From Mucilaginibacter gracilis (GTDB taxonomy: Bacteria > Bacteroidota > Bacteroidia > Sphingobacteriales > Sphingobacteriaceae), in the NCBI RefSeq assembly GCF_003633615.1, contig NZ_RBKU01000001.1, forward strand, positions 1,984,001 to 2,048,000: a stretch of DNA of 64,000 bases. The letters are read 5' to 3'. The notes under the pieces were generated by a model. The model was not told the origin of the DNA, did no database searches, and worked only from the letters and a program-made list of their open reading frames with translations. The position numbers and the translations under genes are program-made. Each line of letters begins with the position of its first letter. Within the stretch, counting starts at the first letter, position 1. Positions 55,124 through 63,846 of this stretch are shown here, piece by piece.

Positions 55124-57016
55124 TTATTGCAACACCGTTACCTTTACGCTCGAAGCTGCCGCATCATTATGAAATATTTTAATGGTAGCCTTCTGGAAAT
55201 CAGAATCCTTCGCCTTATAAATATCAACAAATTTTTGCGGATTACGATCAACAAGCGGGAACCATGAGCTTTGTACCTGTATCATGATGCGGTGCCCTTT
55301 TTTAAAGGTGTGGGCAACATCGGGCAGGTTGTAGTTAATGTTGGTTACCTGGCCCGGAACCATAGCCTGCGGGTTGGTGAACGATTTGCGGTAACGGCCA
55401 CGAAATATTTCGCCGCGAACCAGCATTTGGTAGCCTGCCAGGGTTATGTTTTTGGGATTAGGAACCGGGTTTGGAAAATCGTCGGGGAAAACATCTATCA
55501 GTTTCACAACAAAATCGGCATCGGTGCCGGTGGTTGATGCAAACAGGTTGGCCACAACGGGGCCGGTTAAGGTGATGTCATCAGCTAAAACCTCAGTTTG
55601 GTAGGTTTTAACATCGGGGCGGCGGGAGGCAAAGCGTTGGTCGTCTATCATGTATTCGCGGGTGCGGCGTTCCTGTATGCCATCCTGGTAGGGTACGGGT
55701 GCGGCAGGGTCGCTCACATACTCATCGAACGAGGCCGTTTTGGTTTTAGCCGGCGCGAAAGAAAGTTTGCCGTTAGCCTGAAGATATAAAGTTTTTTCTA
55801 CCGTGTTTTGGGGTGGCCAGGTATTAAACTTATGCCACTCGTTGCTGCCGGTTACAAATATGGTAGCTTCGGGGAGTTGCATATCGCCTTTATCTTTTAA
55901 ATAATAATTAAAAAAGGGTAGCTCCACGTTTTCGCGAAACCAAAGGCTTGTTTTTTGTCCGAAATTTTGATCGCCAAATGTTTCGCCGTCGCCGCGTTCC
56001 CAGCCGCCGTGAAACCAGGGGCCCATAACCAGCATGTTTGTATGCGTTTGCGGGTTTTGCTTTTCTAAAGCCTGATAGGTATGCAAAGCGCCAAAGCAGT
56101 CTTCGGCATCAAAAAAACCGCCTACAACCATAGTGGCAGGCTTAATGTTTGTTAAATGCGGGCGAATGTTCATACCCTGCCAAAAGGCATCGTAATTGGG
56201 GTGGTTCATCATGTTATCCCAAAACTTAACCGAATCGCCAAGGTATTTCTTTTTAAAGTTGGGCAGTGCGCCTAATTCCAGGTAAAATTTATAATTATCG
56301 TGCTGGGTATATTTAACGCCGTTTTTAAACAAATCGGGCGTTAATGGCTTTGCCCGCGGTACGCCAAAGCTGGTTAAAAAAGAAAAGGCATCCATTTGGA
56401 AAAAGGCACCATTGTGATGAAAATCGTCGCCAATAAACCACTCGGTAACGGGTGCCTGCGGCGATACCGCTTTTAACGCCGGGTGCGCATTTGGTAACGA
56501 TGCGGTTGAGTAAAAACCCGGGTAGGAGATACCCTCAATGCCTACCCTGCCATTGTTATTGGGCAGGTTTTTAACCAGCCAGTCAATGGTGTCATAAGTA
56601 TCAGTGCTTTCGTCAATTTGCTGGTTGCTGGTTTTGTTATCAATTTGTGGGCGAACGTCAACAAAATCGCCTTCGCTCATCCAGCGGCCACGTACATCTT
56701 CGTAAACAAAAATGTAGCCTTCGTGTGCAAAAAGCATGTTTTGGCCAAGCGTGGTTTTAAACTTATCGTCGCCGTAAGGCCCTACTGCATAGGGTGTACG
56801 GGTCATCATGATAGGGTATTTTTTGCTTTGATCTTTAGGCAGGTAAATGGAGCAGAAGAGTTTTTTACCATCGCGCATGGTAATGTACTGCTGCATTTTG
56901 GTGTAGTTTGCCTTAATGTATGCTGCATCTTCGGTTTCCTGCGTTGCGGGTACCGGCTGGGCGCAAACTGTGGTAAAGCAGGCTGCGAGGCAAAAAGCGA
57001 GTAAAAGTTTTTTCAT
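55124..57016 (-). CDS. CocE/NonD-family (X-Pro dipeptidyl peptidase-like) hydrolase
   Basis: 630 aa, signal peptide (LLAFCLAACFTTVCAQ). Alpha/beta hydrolase S15-type domain with nucleophile motif GISYPG (Ser164), Asp segment GGFFDAEDC and His segment GPWFHGGW, followed by the jelly-roll C-terminal domain from about residue 400 (TGPVVANLFASTTGTDADF). Alpha-amino acid ester or X-Pro dipeptide hydrolysis in the periplasm. Confidence 0.92.
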   Translation of the reverse strand: MKKLLLAFCLAACFTTVCAQPVPATQETEDAAYIKANYTKMQQYITMRDGKKLFCSIYLPKDQSKKYPIMMTRTPYAVGPYGDDKFKTTLGQNMLFAHEGYIFVYEDVRGRWMSEGDFVDVRPQIDNKTSNQQIDESTDTYDTIDWLVKNLPNNNGRVGIEGISYPGFYSTASLPNAHPALKAVSPQAPVTEWFIGDDFHHNGAFFQMDAFSFLTSFGVPRAKPLTPDLFKNGVKYTQHDNYKFYLELGALPNFKKKYLGDSVKFWDNMMNHPNYDAFWQGMNIRPHLTNIKPATMVVGGFFDAEDCFGALHTYQALEKQNPQTHTNMLVMGPWFHGGWERGDGETFGDQNFGQKTSLWFRENVELPFFNYYLKDKGDMQLPEATIFVTGSNEWHKFNTWPPQNTVEKTLYLQANGKLSFAPAKTKTASFDEYVSDPAAPVPYQDGIQERRTREYMIDDQRFASRRPDVKTYQTEVLADDITLTGPVVANLFASTTGTDADFVVKLIDVFPDDFPNPVPNPKNITLAGYQMLVRGEIFRGRYRKSFTNPQAMVPGQVTNINYNLPDVAHTFKKGHRIMIQVQSSWFPLVDRNPQKFVDIYKAKDSDFQKATIKIFHNDAAASSVKVTVLQ

Positions 57017-57152
57017 GATAATAACAGTCAGTTTAAAAAGCTAATTTAAGTAAAGCAGGTTATACCAAGTAACTTATATGAAAATGATACAATTTTGAAT
57101 AGGTTGGCGTTAAAGTAATGGCTTAATATTTCGTTAGCGGTTTGATAATGTT

Positions 57153-57160
57153 TAACTTTG
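57153..57160 (+). promoter_or_regulatory. -7 promoter element of lpd
   Basis: TAACTTTG, exact TAnnTTTG match, 22 nt before the lpd ATG. Confidence 0.5.
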
Positions 57161-57182
57161 CCGCGCCTTAAAATTATATATT

Positions 57183-58586
57183 ATGCAATATGATGTTGTT
57201 GTTATTGGCTCGGGTCCGGGTGGTTATGTAGCCGCTATACGTTGTGCCCAGCTTGGTTTAAAAACTGCCTGTATTGAAAAATACGCCACTTTTGGCGGTA
57301 CCTGCCTTAATGTGGGCTGTATCCCCTCAAAAGCTTTGTTAGATTCGAGCGAACATTACCACAATGCTGCGCATACTTTTGCAACGCACGGTATTAAGCT
57401 AAAGGATTTAAAGGTTGACATGCCACAAATGATTAAACGGAAAAACGAGGTTGTGCAAAAAAACACAGCGGGTATATCTTTTCTGTTCAAAAAAAATAAG
57501 ATTACCTCTTACCAGGGCATGGGGTCGTTTGTTGATAAAAACACCATCAAAATAACCAAGGCCGATGGTACCGAAGAAACCATTACCGGCACTAACGTAA
57601 TTATTGCAACGGGTTCAAAACCATCGCAACTGCCGTTTTTGCCTATCGATAAAAAACGCATTATTACCAGTACCGAAGCTTTAACCTTAACCGAAGTGCC
57701 CAAGCATTTGGTGTTAATTGGCGGCGGTGTTATTGGCCTGGAATTAGGTTCGGTTTATGCGCGTTTGGGCGCCAAGGTATCGGTAATTGAGTTTATGGAT
57801 GGCATTGTACCAACTATGGATAAAGGTTTGGGTAAAGAGCTGCAAAAGGTTTTAACCAAACTGGGTATGGAGTTTTACCTGGGCCATAAAGTAACCGGCG
57901 CAAGCGTAAAGGGCAAAGAAGTTACCGTTAATTTTGATAGCCCTAAAGGCGATAAAATGGAACTTAAAGGCGATTACTGCCTGGTTGCCGTTGGCCGTGT
58001 GGCCTATACCGATAGTTTAGGTTTAGAAAATATAGGTTTAAAGGTTGAAGAACGTGGCCGTAAAATTACCGTTAACGACCATATGGAAACCAGCGTTAAA
58101 GGTGTTTACGCTATTGGCGATGTGGTGCGCGGTGCTATGCTTGCCCACAAGGCCGAAGATGAAGGTACTTTTGTTGCCGAAACTATTGCTGGCCAAAAGC
58201 CGCATATTAACTACAACCTGATACCGGGCGTAGTTTATACCTGGCCCGAAGTTGCCAGCGTTGGCCAAACCGAAGAGCAGTTGAAAGAAAAAGGCGTAAA
58301 ATACAAAACAGGATCGTTCCCGTTTAAAGCCAGCGGCAGGGCCGTAGCCAGTGGTGATATGGACGGTTTTGTAAAGGTTTTGGCCGATAGCACTACCGAC
58401 GAGATTTTAGGTGTACATATAATAGGCCCGCGTGCCGCCGATATGATTGCCGAAGCCGTTGTTGCTATGGAATACCGCGCCAGCGCCGAGGATATTAGCC
58501 GCATGAGCCATGCGCACCCAACCTATACCGAAGCTATGCGCGAAGCTTGTTTGGCAGCTACGGATAACAGGCCGATACATATTTAA
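57183..58586 (+). CDS. lpd: Dihydrolipoyl dehydrogenase (E3)
   Basis: FAD enzyme that reoxidises dihydrolipoyl groups of the 2-oxoacid dehydrogenase complexes. 467 aa. GxGxxG at the N-terminus (VVIGSGPGGYVA), redox disulfide C-x4-C (Cys41 and Cys46 in GGTCLNVGCIPSK), NAD-binding LIGGGVIGLELGSVYARLG, and the C-terminal catalytic pair His445/Glu450 (HPTYTE). Separate promoter, 7.5 kb from sucAB, consistent with serving several complexes. Confidence 0.98.
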   Translation: MQYDVVVIGSGPGGYVAAIRCAQLGLKTACIEKYATFGGTCLNVGCIPSKALLDSSEHYHNAAHTFATHGIKLKDLKVDMPQMIKRKNEVVQKNTAGISFLFKKNKITSYQGMGSFVDKNTIKITKADGTEETITGTNVIIATGSKPSQLPFLPIDKKRIITSTEALTLTEVPKHLVLIGGGVIGLELGSVYARLGAKVSVIEFMDGIVPTMDKGLGKELQKVLTKLGMEFYLGHKVTGASVKGKEVTVNFDSPKGDKMELKGDYCLVAVGRVAYTDSLGLENIGLKVEERGRKITVNDHMETSVKGVYAIGDVVRGAMLAHKAEDEGTFVAETIAGQKPHINYNLIPGVVYTWPEVASVGQTEEQLKEKGVKYKTGSFPFKASGRAVASGDMDGFVKVLADSTTDEILGVHIIGPRAADMIAEAVVAMEYRASAEDISRMSHAHPTYTEAMREACLAATDNRPIHI

Positions 58587-58634
58587 TTAGGATTTCGGAA
58601 TTTCGATTTCGGATTTATTGATAAAACAATTACT

Positions 58635-58668
58635 GCAGCTTTATATTTAATATAAAGCTGCTTTTTTA
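58635..58668 (+). terminator. Terminator after lpd
   Basis: Arms GCAGCTTTATAT (58635-58646) and ATATAAAGCTGC (58650-58661) followed by T run. Confidence 0.8.
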
Positions 58669-58675
58669 TAAGCCT

Positions 58676-59110
58676 ATGGAAGTTTTGATTGATATCGGGA
58701 TTCTCATTATAACCATTGCCGGGATGGAGGCAATGTCGTGGGCAATTCATAAGTACTTGTTTCATGGGCCGCTGTGGTTTATTCATAAAACGCACCATCA
58801 GCAACGGCACGGCTGGCTGGAGTTGAATGATGTTTTTAGTTTGGGCTTTTCGGCTTTTGCTTTGTGGCTGATGTGGCTGGGGCATTTGGGTTTAGATTGT
58901 CGCTTTTGGATAGGTGGAGGCATTAGCACATACGGCATTATCTACTTCGTTTTTCACGATTGGTTTATACACAACCGTTTCAAGGCTTTTAAAACCAATA
59001 ATAAATATTTGCTGCGCATCCGTAGGGCACATAAAATTCACCATAAATCGATGGAGAAGGAACCGGCTGAGGAGTTTGGGTTGTTGGTTACGGAGAAGAA
59101 GTATTTGTGA
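58676..59110 (+). CDS. crtZ: Beta-carotene hydroxylase-like protein (CrtZ type)
   Basis: 144-aa membrane di-iron hydroxylase with the CrtZ histidine set: HKYLFH (HX4H), HKTHH (HX2HH), HDWFIH (HX4H) and HKIHH (HX2HH). It would add 3-hydroxyls to beta-ionone rings, giving zeaxanthin. Other carotenoid genes are not in the window, so the pathway is inferred from the family. Confidence 0.88.
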   Translation: MEVLIDIGILIITIAGMEAMSWAIHKYLFHGPLWFIHKTHHQQRHGWLELNDVFSLGFSAFALWLMWLGHLGLDCRFWIGGGISTYGIIYFVFHDWFIHNRFKAFKTNNKYLLRIRRAHKIHHKSMEKEPAEEFGLLVTEKKYL

Positions 59111-59118
59111 TTAATAAC

Positions 59119-59204
59119 TTGTCTTTGAGAACGATAGGGGGGAATTGTTCGTAGAATGGTGAGTGATTTACCTCCGTGCGATTGCTTCGTTCCTCGCAAA
59201 GACA
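59119..59204. repeat. Interspersed palindromic repeat, copy 2
   Basis: Right part GTGCGATTGCTTCG...AAAGACA (59176-59204) is the inverse of the left 29 nt of the copy at 8561 with one mismatch. The left part starts TTGTCTTTGAGAACGATAG at 59119. Confidence 0.7.
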
Positions 59205-59259
59205 TGTTTTTTGTTTTTTTAAACTCTAAGTGCTTATCGCTCACACCTGCTAAAGTTGT

Positions 59260-59667
59260 TTATCTAAACGGGTTAACTATCCGGAGCTTATTCTCAATAA
59301 GCTGATTATGCTGCATGTCTTCGGAGTAGAGAATTTGGGATTCTGTTTCCAGAGCGGCGGCAATTATCAAACAATCGTAAAAGGAAAACCGGTACTTTTC
59401 GGCTATGGTGCAAGCAAGTAATATTGTTTTATCTGTATTGGTGTGAACCTCACTATTATTAGTTATGCTCGATAAAGCACTAATAACCTCAGGCCAGGTG
59501 TTTTTTAACTTTTTATTTAATGTATTAGCTGTTTCCTGAATTACCTGAGTACTAATTATCGTTTGTTGTTGAAGAATTATTGCTTGAGCTTTGGTCTGTT
59601 TTACAAGGTCGTAGTCCGAATGTGAGTAGACAACTATATTGGTATCCAAGAAAACCTTATCGCTCAT
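59260..59667 (-). CDS. PIN-domain toxin (VapC-like)
   Basis: 135-aa PIN nuclease: FLDTNIVVYSHSDYD at the N-terminus with the first catalytic Asp, a central Glu (VIQETANTLNKK) and a C-terminal Asp pair region (RFSFYDCLIIAAALE, LYSEDMQH). Overlaps the preceding antitoxin gene by 11 nt, the usual coupling of a type II module. Confidence 0.85.
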   Translation of the reverse strand: MSDKVFLDTNIVVYSHSDYDLVKQTKAQAIILQQQTIISTQVIQETANTLNKKLKNTWPEVISALSSITNNSEVHTNTDKTILLACTIAEKYRFSFYDCLIIAAALETESQILYSEDMQHNQLIENKLRIVNPFR

Positions 59668-59866
59668 TTGCCTCGTCGCGATTAAATTTATAATCTTTTA
59701 CATCTGTATGCAGCACCGTAAATTTTGGTGTTTTTTTTATCACAGGTGCATCGGTTAAACCTTCGTCTTTGGTAAAGGCGATGATCTCTAAAACTTTTCC
59801 GATATAGTTTTCAGGGATGTTGAAGGAAACTTCTTCGGAGGTTGCTATTATTTCTGTACGTATCAT
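59657..59866 (-). CDS. Antitoxin of the PIN-domain pair
   Basis: 69 aa. The N-terminal beta-rich part (IIATSEEVSFNIPENYIGKV) and the acidic, flexible tail (KDYKFNRDEANER) are typical of antitoxins, but no standard DNA-binding fold is recognised. Its ORF overlaps the PIN gene start. Promoter elements and small palindromes lie directly upstream. Confidence 0.75.
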   Translation of the reverse strand: MIRTEIIATSEEVSFNIPENYIGKVLEIIAFTKDEGLTDAPVIKKTPKFTVLHTDVKDYKFNRDEANER

Positions 59867-59889
59867 AACAAGCTATTTTAAGCATAACA

Positions 59890-59944
59890 ACATCTACTGA
59901 TGTGGGTATACTCAAATATACTATATTTATAATGTAGGTTCAAA
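59890..59944 (-). promoter_or_regulatory. Promoter and putative operator of the PIN TA pair
   Basis: Minus-strand -7 box TATATTTG (59913-59920) with a -33 TTTG (59941-59944) 20 bp upstream, the full Bacteroidota promoter. Two short palindromes, GTATA-n6-TATAC (59906-59921) and ACATC-n4-GATGT (59890-59903), overlap or follow the -7 box and could be autoregulatory operators. Confidence 0.6.
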
Positions 59945-59949
59945 TAATT

Positions 59950-59957
59950 TACCTTTG
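59950..59957 (+). promoter_or_regulatory. -7 promoter element adjacent to a start codon
   Basis: TACCTTTG, exact TAnnTTTG match, ends 6 nt before the ATG at 59964, the same spacing as at mutY. A TTTA at 59926-59929, 20 bp upstream, could be the -33 box. Confidence 0.5.
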
Positions 59958-59963
59958 CAATAC

Positions 59964-60800
59964 ATGCAATCCATCGCCCTCATTGTTCATACTTGCGATA
60001 GGTACAAGTTACTGTACCCTGGCTTCGACTATTTTTTTAAAAAATATTGGCCGTACCACGATGTGAAAATTAGCTATTATTTTTTGACTGAGGAAGATGA
60101 CTATAAATCGAACATCTTTACCAATATCAAAACCGGCAAGGGTGAATGGAGCGACAGGTTGCTGAATGGTTTGAAACAGATACCGGAAGATTACGTAATC
60201 TATTTCCAGGAGGATATGTGGCTTACCGGGCTGGTTGATGCCGATACAATCGGTAAAATTATCAGCTTTGCCGTAGGTAATCAAATTAACTTGTTCAAAT
60301 TGTCAAGCAATAGCGTGTACCATACCAAGGCAACAGGCGCGTTTATTAATGGATTGGCGGTTGCGGTTTTGGATAATGAGAAGAGTGGTTACCTGATGTC
60401 GCACCAGGTATCTGTTTGGAAAAAAACGTTTTTGATGGCGCAGTTAAAATATAAGGAACACCCCTGGCGCAATGAGCGTAAGGGAACCAAGCGATTGGAA
60501 AAATTGGACCCGAAGATTTACCATATCGATTTGTTTGGCGAGAATGAGCAGTTGCCTGGAAACGATAATATTAATGCATCGGGCGCGAGCCGGTATTATA
60601 CGGTATCGCAAAACGCGGCTTTGAATGCTTATGCAAACCCATTTATTAGTGAGATGAAACTGGCCGGAGATGCCGCCACGCGCGAATATGCCCAAAAGCT
60701 GGATCATCATTTAAAAAACGGGCTTACGCACGACGGGCAGAGCAAACCCCGGAAGGATGACTTTTTTAAGAAGATAAAAAACTACCTTTCGGGTAAATAG
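59964..60800 (+). CDS. Unrecognised cytoplasmic protein, possible glycosyltransferase-like
   Basis: 278 aa from ATG 59964 (MQSIALIVHTCDRYKLL); TTG at 59955 is inside the promoter box and unlikely. No signal or membrane segment. The N-terminal IALIVHTCDR pattern and the acidic loop YFQEDMWL resemble nucleotide-sugar-binding alpha/beta proteins, but I cannot assign a family. It is 53 nt upstream of the second GT39 gene and two genes from murB. Confidence 0.7.
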   Translation: MQSIALIVHTCDRYKLLYPGFDYFFKKYWPYHDVKISYYFLTEEDDYKSNIFTNIKTGKGEWSDRLLNGLKQIPEDYVIYFQEDMWLTGLVDADTIGKIISFAVGNQINLFKLSSNSVYHTKATGAFINGLAVAVLDNEKSGYLMSHQVSVWKKTFLMAQLKYKEHPWRNERKGTKRLEKLDPKIYHIDLFGENEQLPGNDNINASGASRYYTVSQNAALNAYANPFISEMKLAGDAATREYAQKLDHHLKNGLTHDGQSKPRKDDFFKKIKNYLSGK

Positions 60801-60853
60801 TGTTGCGGTTGTAAACTGGGTTTAAAAGTTATTTGCCTATTTTTGGTTTTTGA

Positions 60854-62578
60854 TTGATTAGGATAGTGGATAACCCAAACCTTTTTGCACTCGGCGCACA
60901 ACCTGTAACCCCAGCGGACACAGCTTTTAAAGCTATTTTTAATGCTGATAAGCGGCCCTGGCTGGTTGTTTTACTGTTGGCTATAGCCATTAATATAGCG
61001 GGCATTGCTACCGATTTTTTTACTAACGACCCCGGCCTATATGGTTTGCTTGCCAAAAACATGGTGCAAACCCATAACTATACCGATTTAATTTACCGTG
61101 GGAAGGATTGGCTGGATAAACCGCATTTTCCATTCTGGATGGCGGCTTTAAGTTTTAATGTTTTTGGTTTTACCACCTTCGCTTATAAACTCCCGGCTTT
61201 GTTGTTTTACTTTATGGCCGTAGTTTACACCTATAAACTCACCAAAAAGTTTTACGGGTTTGATACCGCGCTTATTGCAGCGCTGGTTTTGTTAACGGCC
61301 CAGCATACCGTTATGTCTAACACGGATGTGCGCGCCGAACCTTATATAATGGGTTTGCTGATGGGCAGCGTGTACCACTTTTATAAGGTGAAGCAAAATT
61401 TTAGTATCGCCCATTTATTGCTGGCTACGCTATTTGCAGGCTGCGCCGTAATGACTAAGGGCATTTACGTACTCATCCCCATAGGTACGGCCATTATTGG
61501 CGATTATTTATTGAAAAAAGATTTTAAGGGCCTGTTTCAATGGCGCTGGCTGTTTGCTGTAATTTTAACCGTCATATTTATTTTGCCCGAAATATATACC
61601 CTATATGTACAGTTTGATTTGCATCCCGAAAAGGTGGTGTTTAACCATACCGGCGTATCGGGCATTCACTGGTTTTTGTGGGACAGCCAGTTTGGGCGTT
61701 TTAACAGTACCAGCTATATTACCCGTGTTGACGGCGATAAATTCTTTTTTGTGCATACCCTGCTTTGGGCCTTTGCACCCTGGGCGTTTCTATTTTATAT
61801 TGCCCTGTTTTTAAATATCCGGAAAATTGTAAAAGGTACTCAACTGCCCGAATATGTTGCCCTTTCGGGAGCGTTGCCTATGTTGCTCATTTTTTCGGTT
61901 TCGCAATTTCAGTTGCCGTTTTACACCAATATATTGTTTCCGTTTTTTGCTATGATAACGGCGGTGTATATAAAGCAGGTTTTTGATGAGGGTAAAAGCA
62001 AGCTTTTTACTATAATACAGCAAGTGATATGGCTTGCACTGGTGCTTTTAATTGTTGCATTAGTTTTTGTTTACGGCGGGCACAACATTATGTTTTTTGC
62101 CGCTACTGCGCTTGTGGTTTTGTATGCGGGTGCCTATGCAAAAAAAACTTTGGGCGGTGTGAAATTTGTGTTTTTAAATACCTGCTGCGTAGCCGTACTT
62201 ATTAACCTATTTATTATAACTGTGGTTTATCCCGAATTATTGAGATATAAAGGCGAGGTGCAGGCCGCAAAATATTTGAACACACACCTGAAAGCCGATA
62301 AACTAGTTATAGCGGCTTTTGAGGTGCCCGACCCTTTTGAGTTTTATGCAAAGCGCAGGCTTACCTTTATTAATTTGGATAGCGCAATTGCAACTAAAAA
62401 CAAAAATACAGTTGTTTTGGTTGAAGATACTTTGGTGGCGCATTTGATAAAACAGCGCATTCCATTTAAGGTATTGCAAAAGTTTAATAATTACCCCAAC
62501 GAGAATTTATCTCTGCCTTTTTTGATGGAAACCCAACGTTATAAAACACTAAACCATTACTTTTTGATTACTTTATAA
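60854..62578 (+). CDS. GT39/ArnT-like membrane glycosyltransferase, second copy
   Basis: 574 aa with the donor-site acidic region DFFTNDPGLYGLLAKNM near residue 53 and about ten membrane spans to residue 440, plus a short soluble C-terminus. No ATG lies in front of the first span. TTG at 60854 or GTG at 60866 are the candidate starts; both keep the conserved N-terminus. Divergent from the first GT39 in sequence, so not a recent duplicate. Its stop is 3 nt before murB. Confidence 0.88.
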   Translation: MIRIVDNPNLFALGAQPVTPADTAFKAIFNADKRPWLVVLLLAIAINIAGIATDFFTNDPGLYGLLAKNMVQTHNYTDLIYRGKDWLDKPHFPFWMAALSFNVFGFTTFAYKLPALLFYFMAVVYTYKLTKKFYGFDTALIAALVLLTAQHTVMSNTDVRAEPYIMGLLMGSVYHFYKVKQNFSIAHLLLATLFAGCAVMTKGIYVLIPIGTAIIGDYLLKKDFKGLFQWRWLFAVILTVIFILPEIYTLYVQFDLHPEKVVFNHTGVSGIHWFLWDSQFGRFNSTSYITRVDGDKFFFVHTLLWAFAPWAFLFYIALFLNIRKIVKGTQLPEYVALSGALPMLLIFSVSQFQLPFYTNILFPFFAMITAVYIKQVFDEGKSKLFTIIQQVIWLALVLLIVALVFVYGGHNIMFFAATALVVLYAGAYAKKTLGGVKFVFLNTCCVAVLINLFIITVVYPELLRYKGEVQAAKYLNTHLKADKLVIAAFEVPDPFEFYAKRRLTFINLDSAIATKNKNTVVLVEDTLVAHLIKQRIPFKVLQKFNNYPNENLSLPFLMETQRYKTLNHYFLITL

Positions 62579-62581
62579 GCT

Positions 62582-63595
62582 ATGCTGCAAATTCACCAAA
62601 ACGTATCTTTAAAAAACTTTAACACTTTTGGTATTGATGCTTCGGCGCGGTATTTTGTGGAGATAAACCACGAGAACGATTTGGTTGAACTGTTTATGGA
62701 CCCGCAATGGCTAACTACCGAACGGCTGGTAATTGGCGGCGGAAGTAATTTACTACTTACAAAAATTTTTGAGGGCTTAGTTATCCGCATTAACATACGT
62801 GGTATTGAGCACCGTATTAACCATACCGATGTTTTTATTGAAGCCGGTGCCGGCGAAGTTTGGAACGACCTGGTTAACTATGCCGTGAAATGGGAATTTG
62901 CCGGAATGGAAAATTTAAGCCTGATACCAGGTTCGGTAGGAGCATCGCCCATACAAAATATTGGTGCCTACGGCGTGGAGCTTAAAGATGTGTTTGAAAG
63001 TTGCCGCGCATTTGAAATTGCTACCGGCCAATTTAAGTTTTTTGATAAGGAAGCCTGTAACTTTGGCTATCGCGATAGCATATTTAAACAGCATAAGGGG
63101 CAGTATATTATCGTTGGCGTTAAGTTCCGGCTATCGCTTGTGGCAAATATCAATACGCGCTACGGCGCCATTGAGCAGGAGCTCAATAACCGTGGCATAG
63201 GCCAACCTACTATTAAAGATGTTTCGCAGGTGGTATCGTACATCAGGGTATCTAAACTGCCAGATCCATCAACCATAGGCAACGCGGGCAGCTTTTTTAA
63301 AAACCCTGTAATACCGGCTGCCGAATTTGAACCCATTAAAGCTGCATTTCCGGAGGTGGTTAACTTTCCGGCTGGAGACGGTTTGGTAAAGCTGGCCGCC
63401 GGATGGCTCATTGAGCAATGCGGCTGGAAGGGTAAAGTGCTTGGCAATACAGGCACCTGGAAAAACCAGGCACTGGTGCTGGTAAACCATGGCGGGGCTA
63501 CCGGCCTGGAGGTATACAATTTGTCGTCGCAAATCATAGACAGTGTGTACAGTAAATTTGGCGTTATGCTGGAGCGTGAAGTAAATATTGTATAA
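62582..63595 (+). CDS. murB: UDP-N-acetylmuramate dehydrogenase
   Basis: Reduces UDP-GlcNAc-enolpyruvate to UDP-MurNAc using FAD and NADPH in peptidoglycan precursor synthesis. 337 aa. FAD-binding segment (VIGGGSNLLLTKIFEGLVIR), PGSVGASPIQNIGAYG, catalytic Ser in NAGSFFKNP, and a C-terminal EREVNIV with the acid Glu. Same strand as and 3 nt behind the GT39 gene. Confidence 0.96.
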   Translation: MLQIHQNVSLKNFNTFGIDASARYFVEINHENDLVELFMDPQWLTTERLVIGGGSNLLLTKIFEGLVIRINIRGIEHRINHTDVFIEAGAGEVWNDLVNYAVKWEFAGMENLSLIPGSVGASPIQNIGAYGVELKDVFESCRAFEIATGQFKFFDKEACNFGYRDSIFKQHKGQYIIVGVKFRLSLVANINTRYGAIEQELNNRGIGQPTIKDVSQVVSYIRVSKLPDPSTIGNAGSFFKNPVIPAAEFEPIKAAFPEVVNFPAGDGLVKLAAGWLIEQCGWKGKVLGNTGTWKNQALVLVNHGGATGLEVYNLSSQIIDSVYSKFGVMLEREVNIV

Positions 63596-63808
63596 TTTTT
63601 GAAAATTGTTTTGAAAACTATACAGTCATTTACAGTCCTTTTTTAGCCTCAATATCTCATTCTAATTTATTTTTGTTAAGCAATTCGGTTTGTCATTAAA
63701 GTGTCTAACAGGTGTTTAGCGTGTTTTTATACCAAAGTTAAAATTGGTTCACGCTAATGTTATGCCGGTAACTGGTATTGTTATTTAATGATACAGATAA
63801 AGCGGTAC

Positions 63809-63816
63809 TATGTTTG
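63809..63816 (+). promoter_or_regulatory. -7 promoter element of the ECF sigma gene
   Basis: TATGTTTG, exact TAnnTTTG match, 30 nt before the ATG at 63847. The 251-nt gap before it shows no other supported feature. Confidence 0.45.
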
Positions 63817-63846
63817 TTTAGTTATTAATCACAAACATTTAACACT

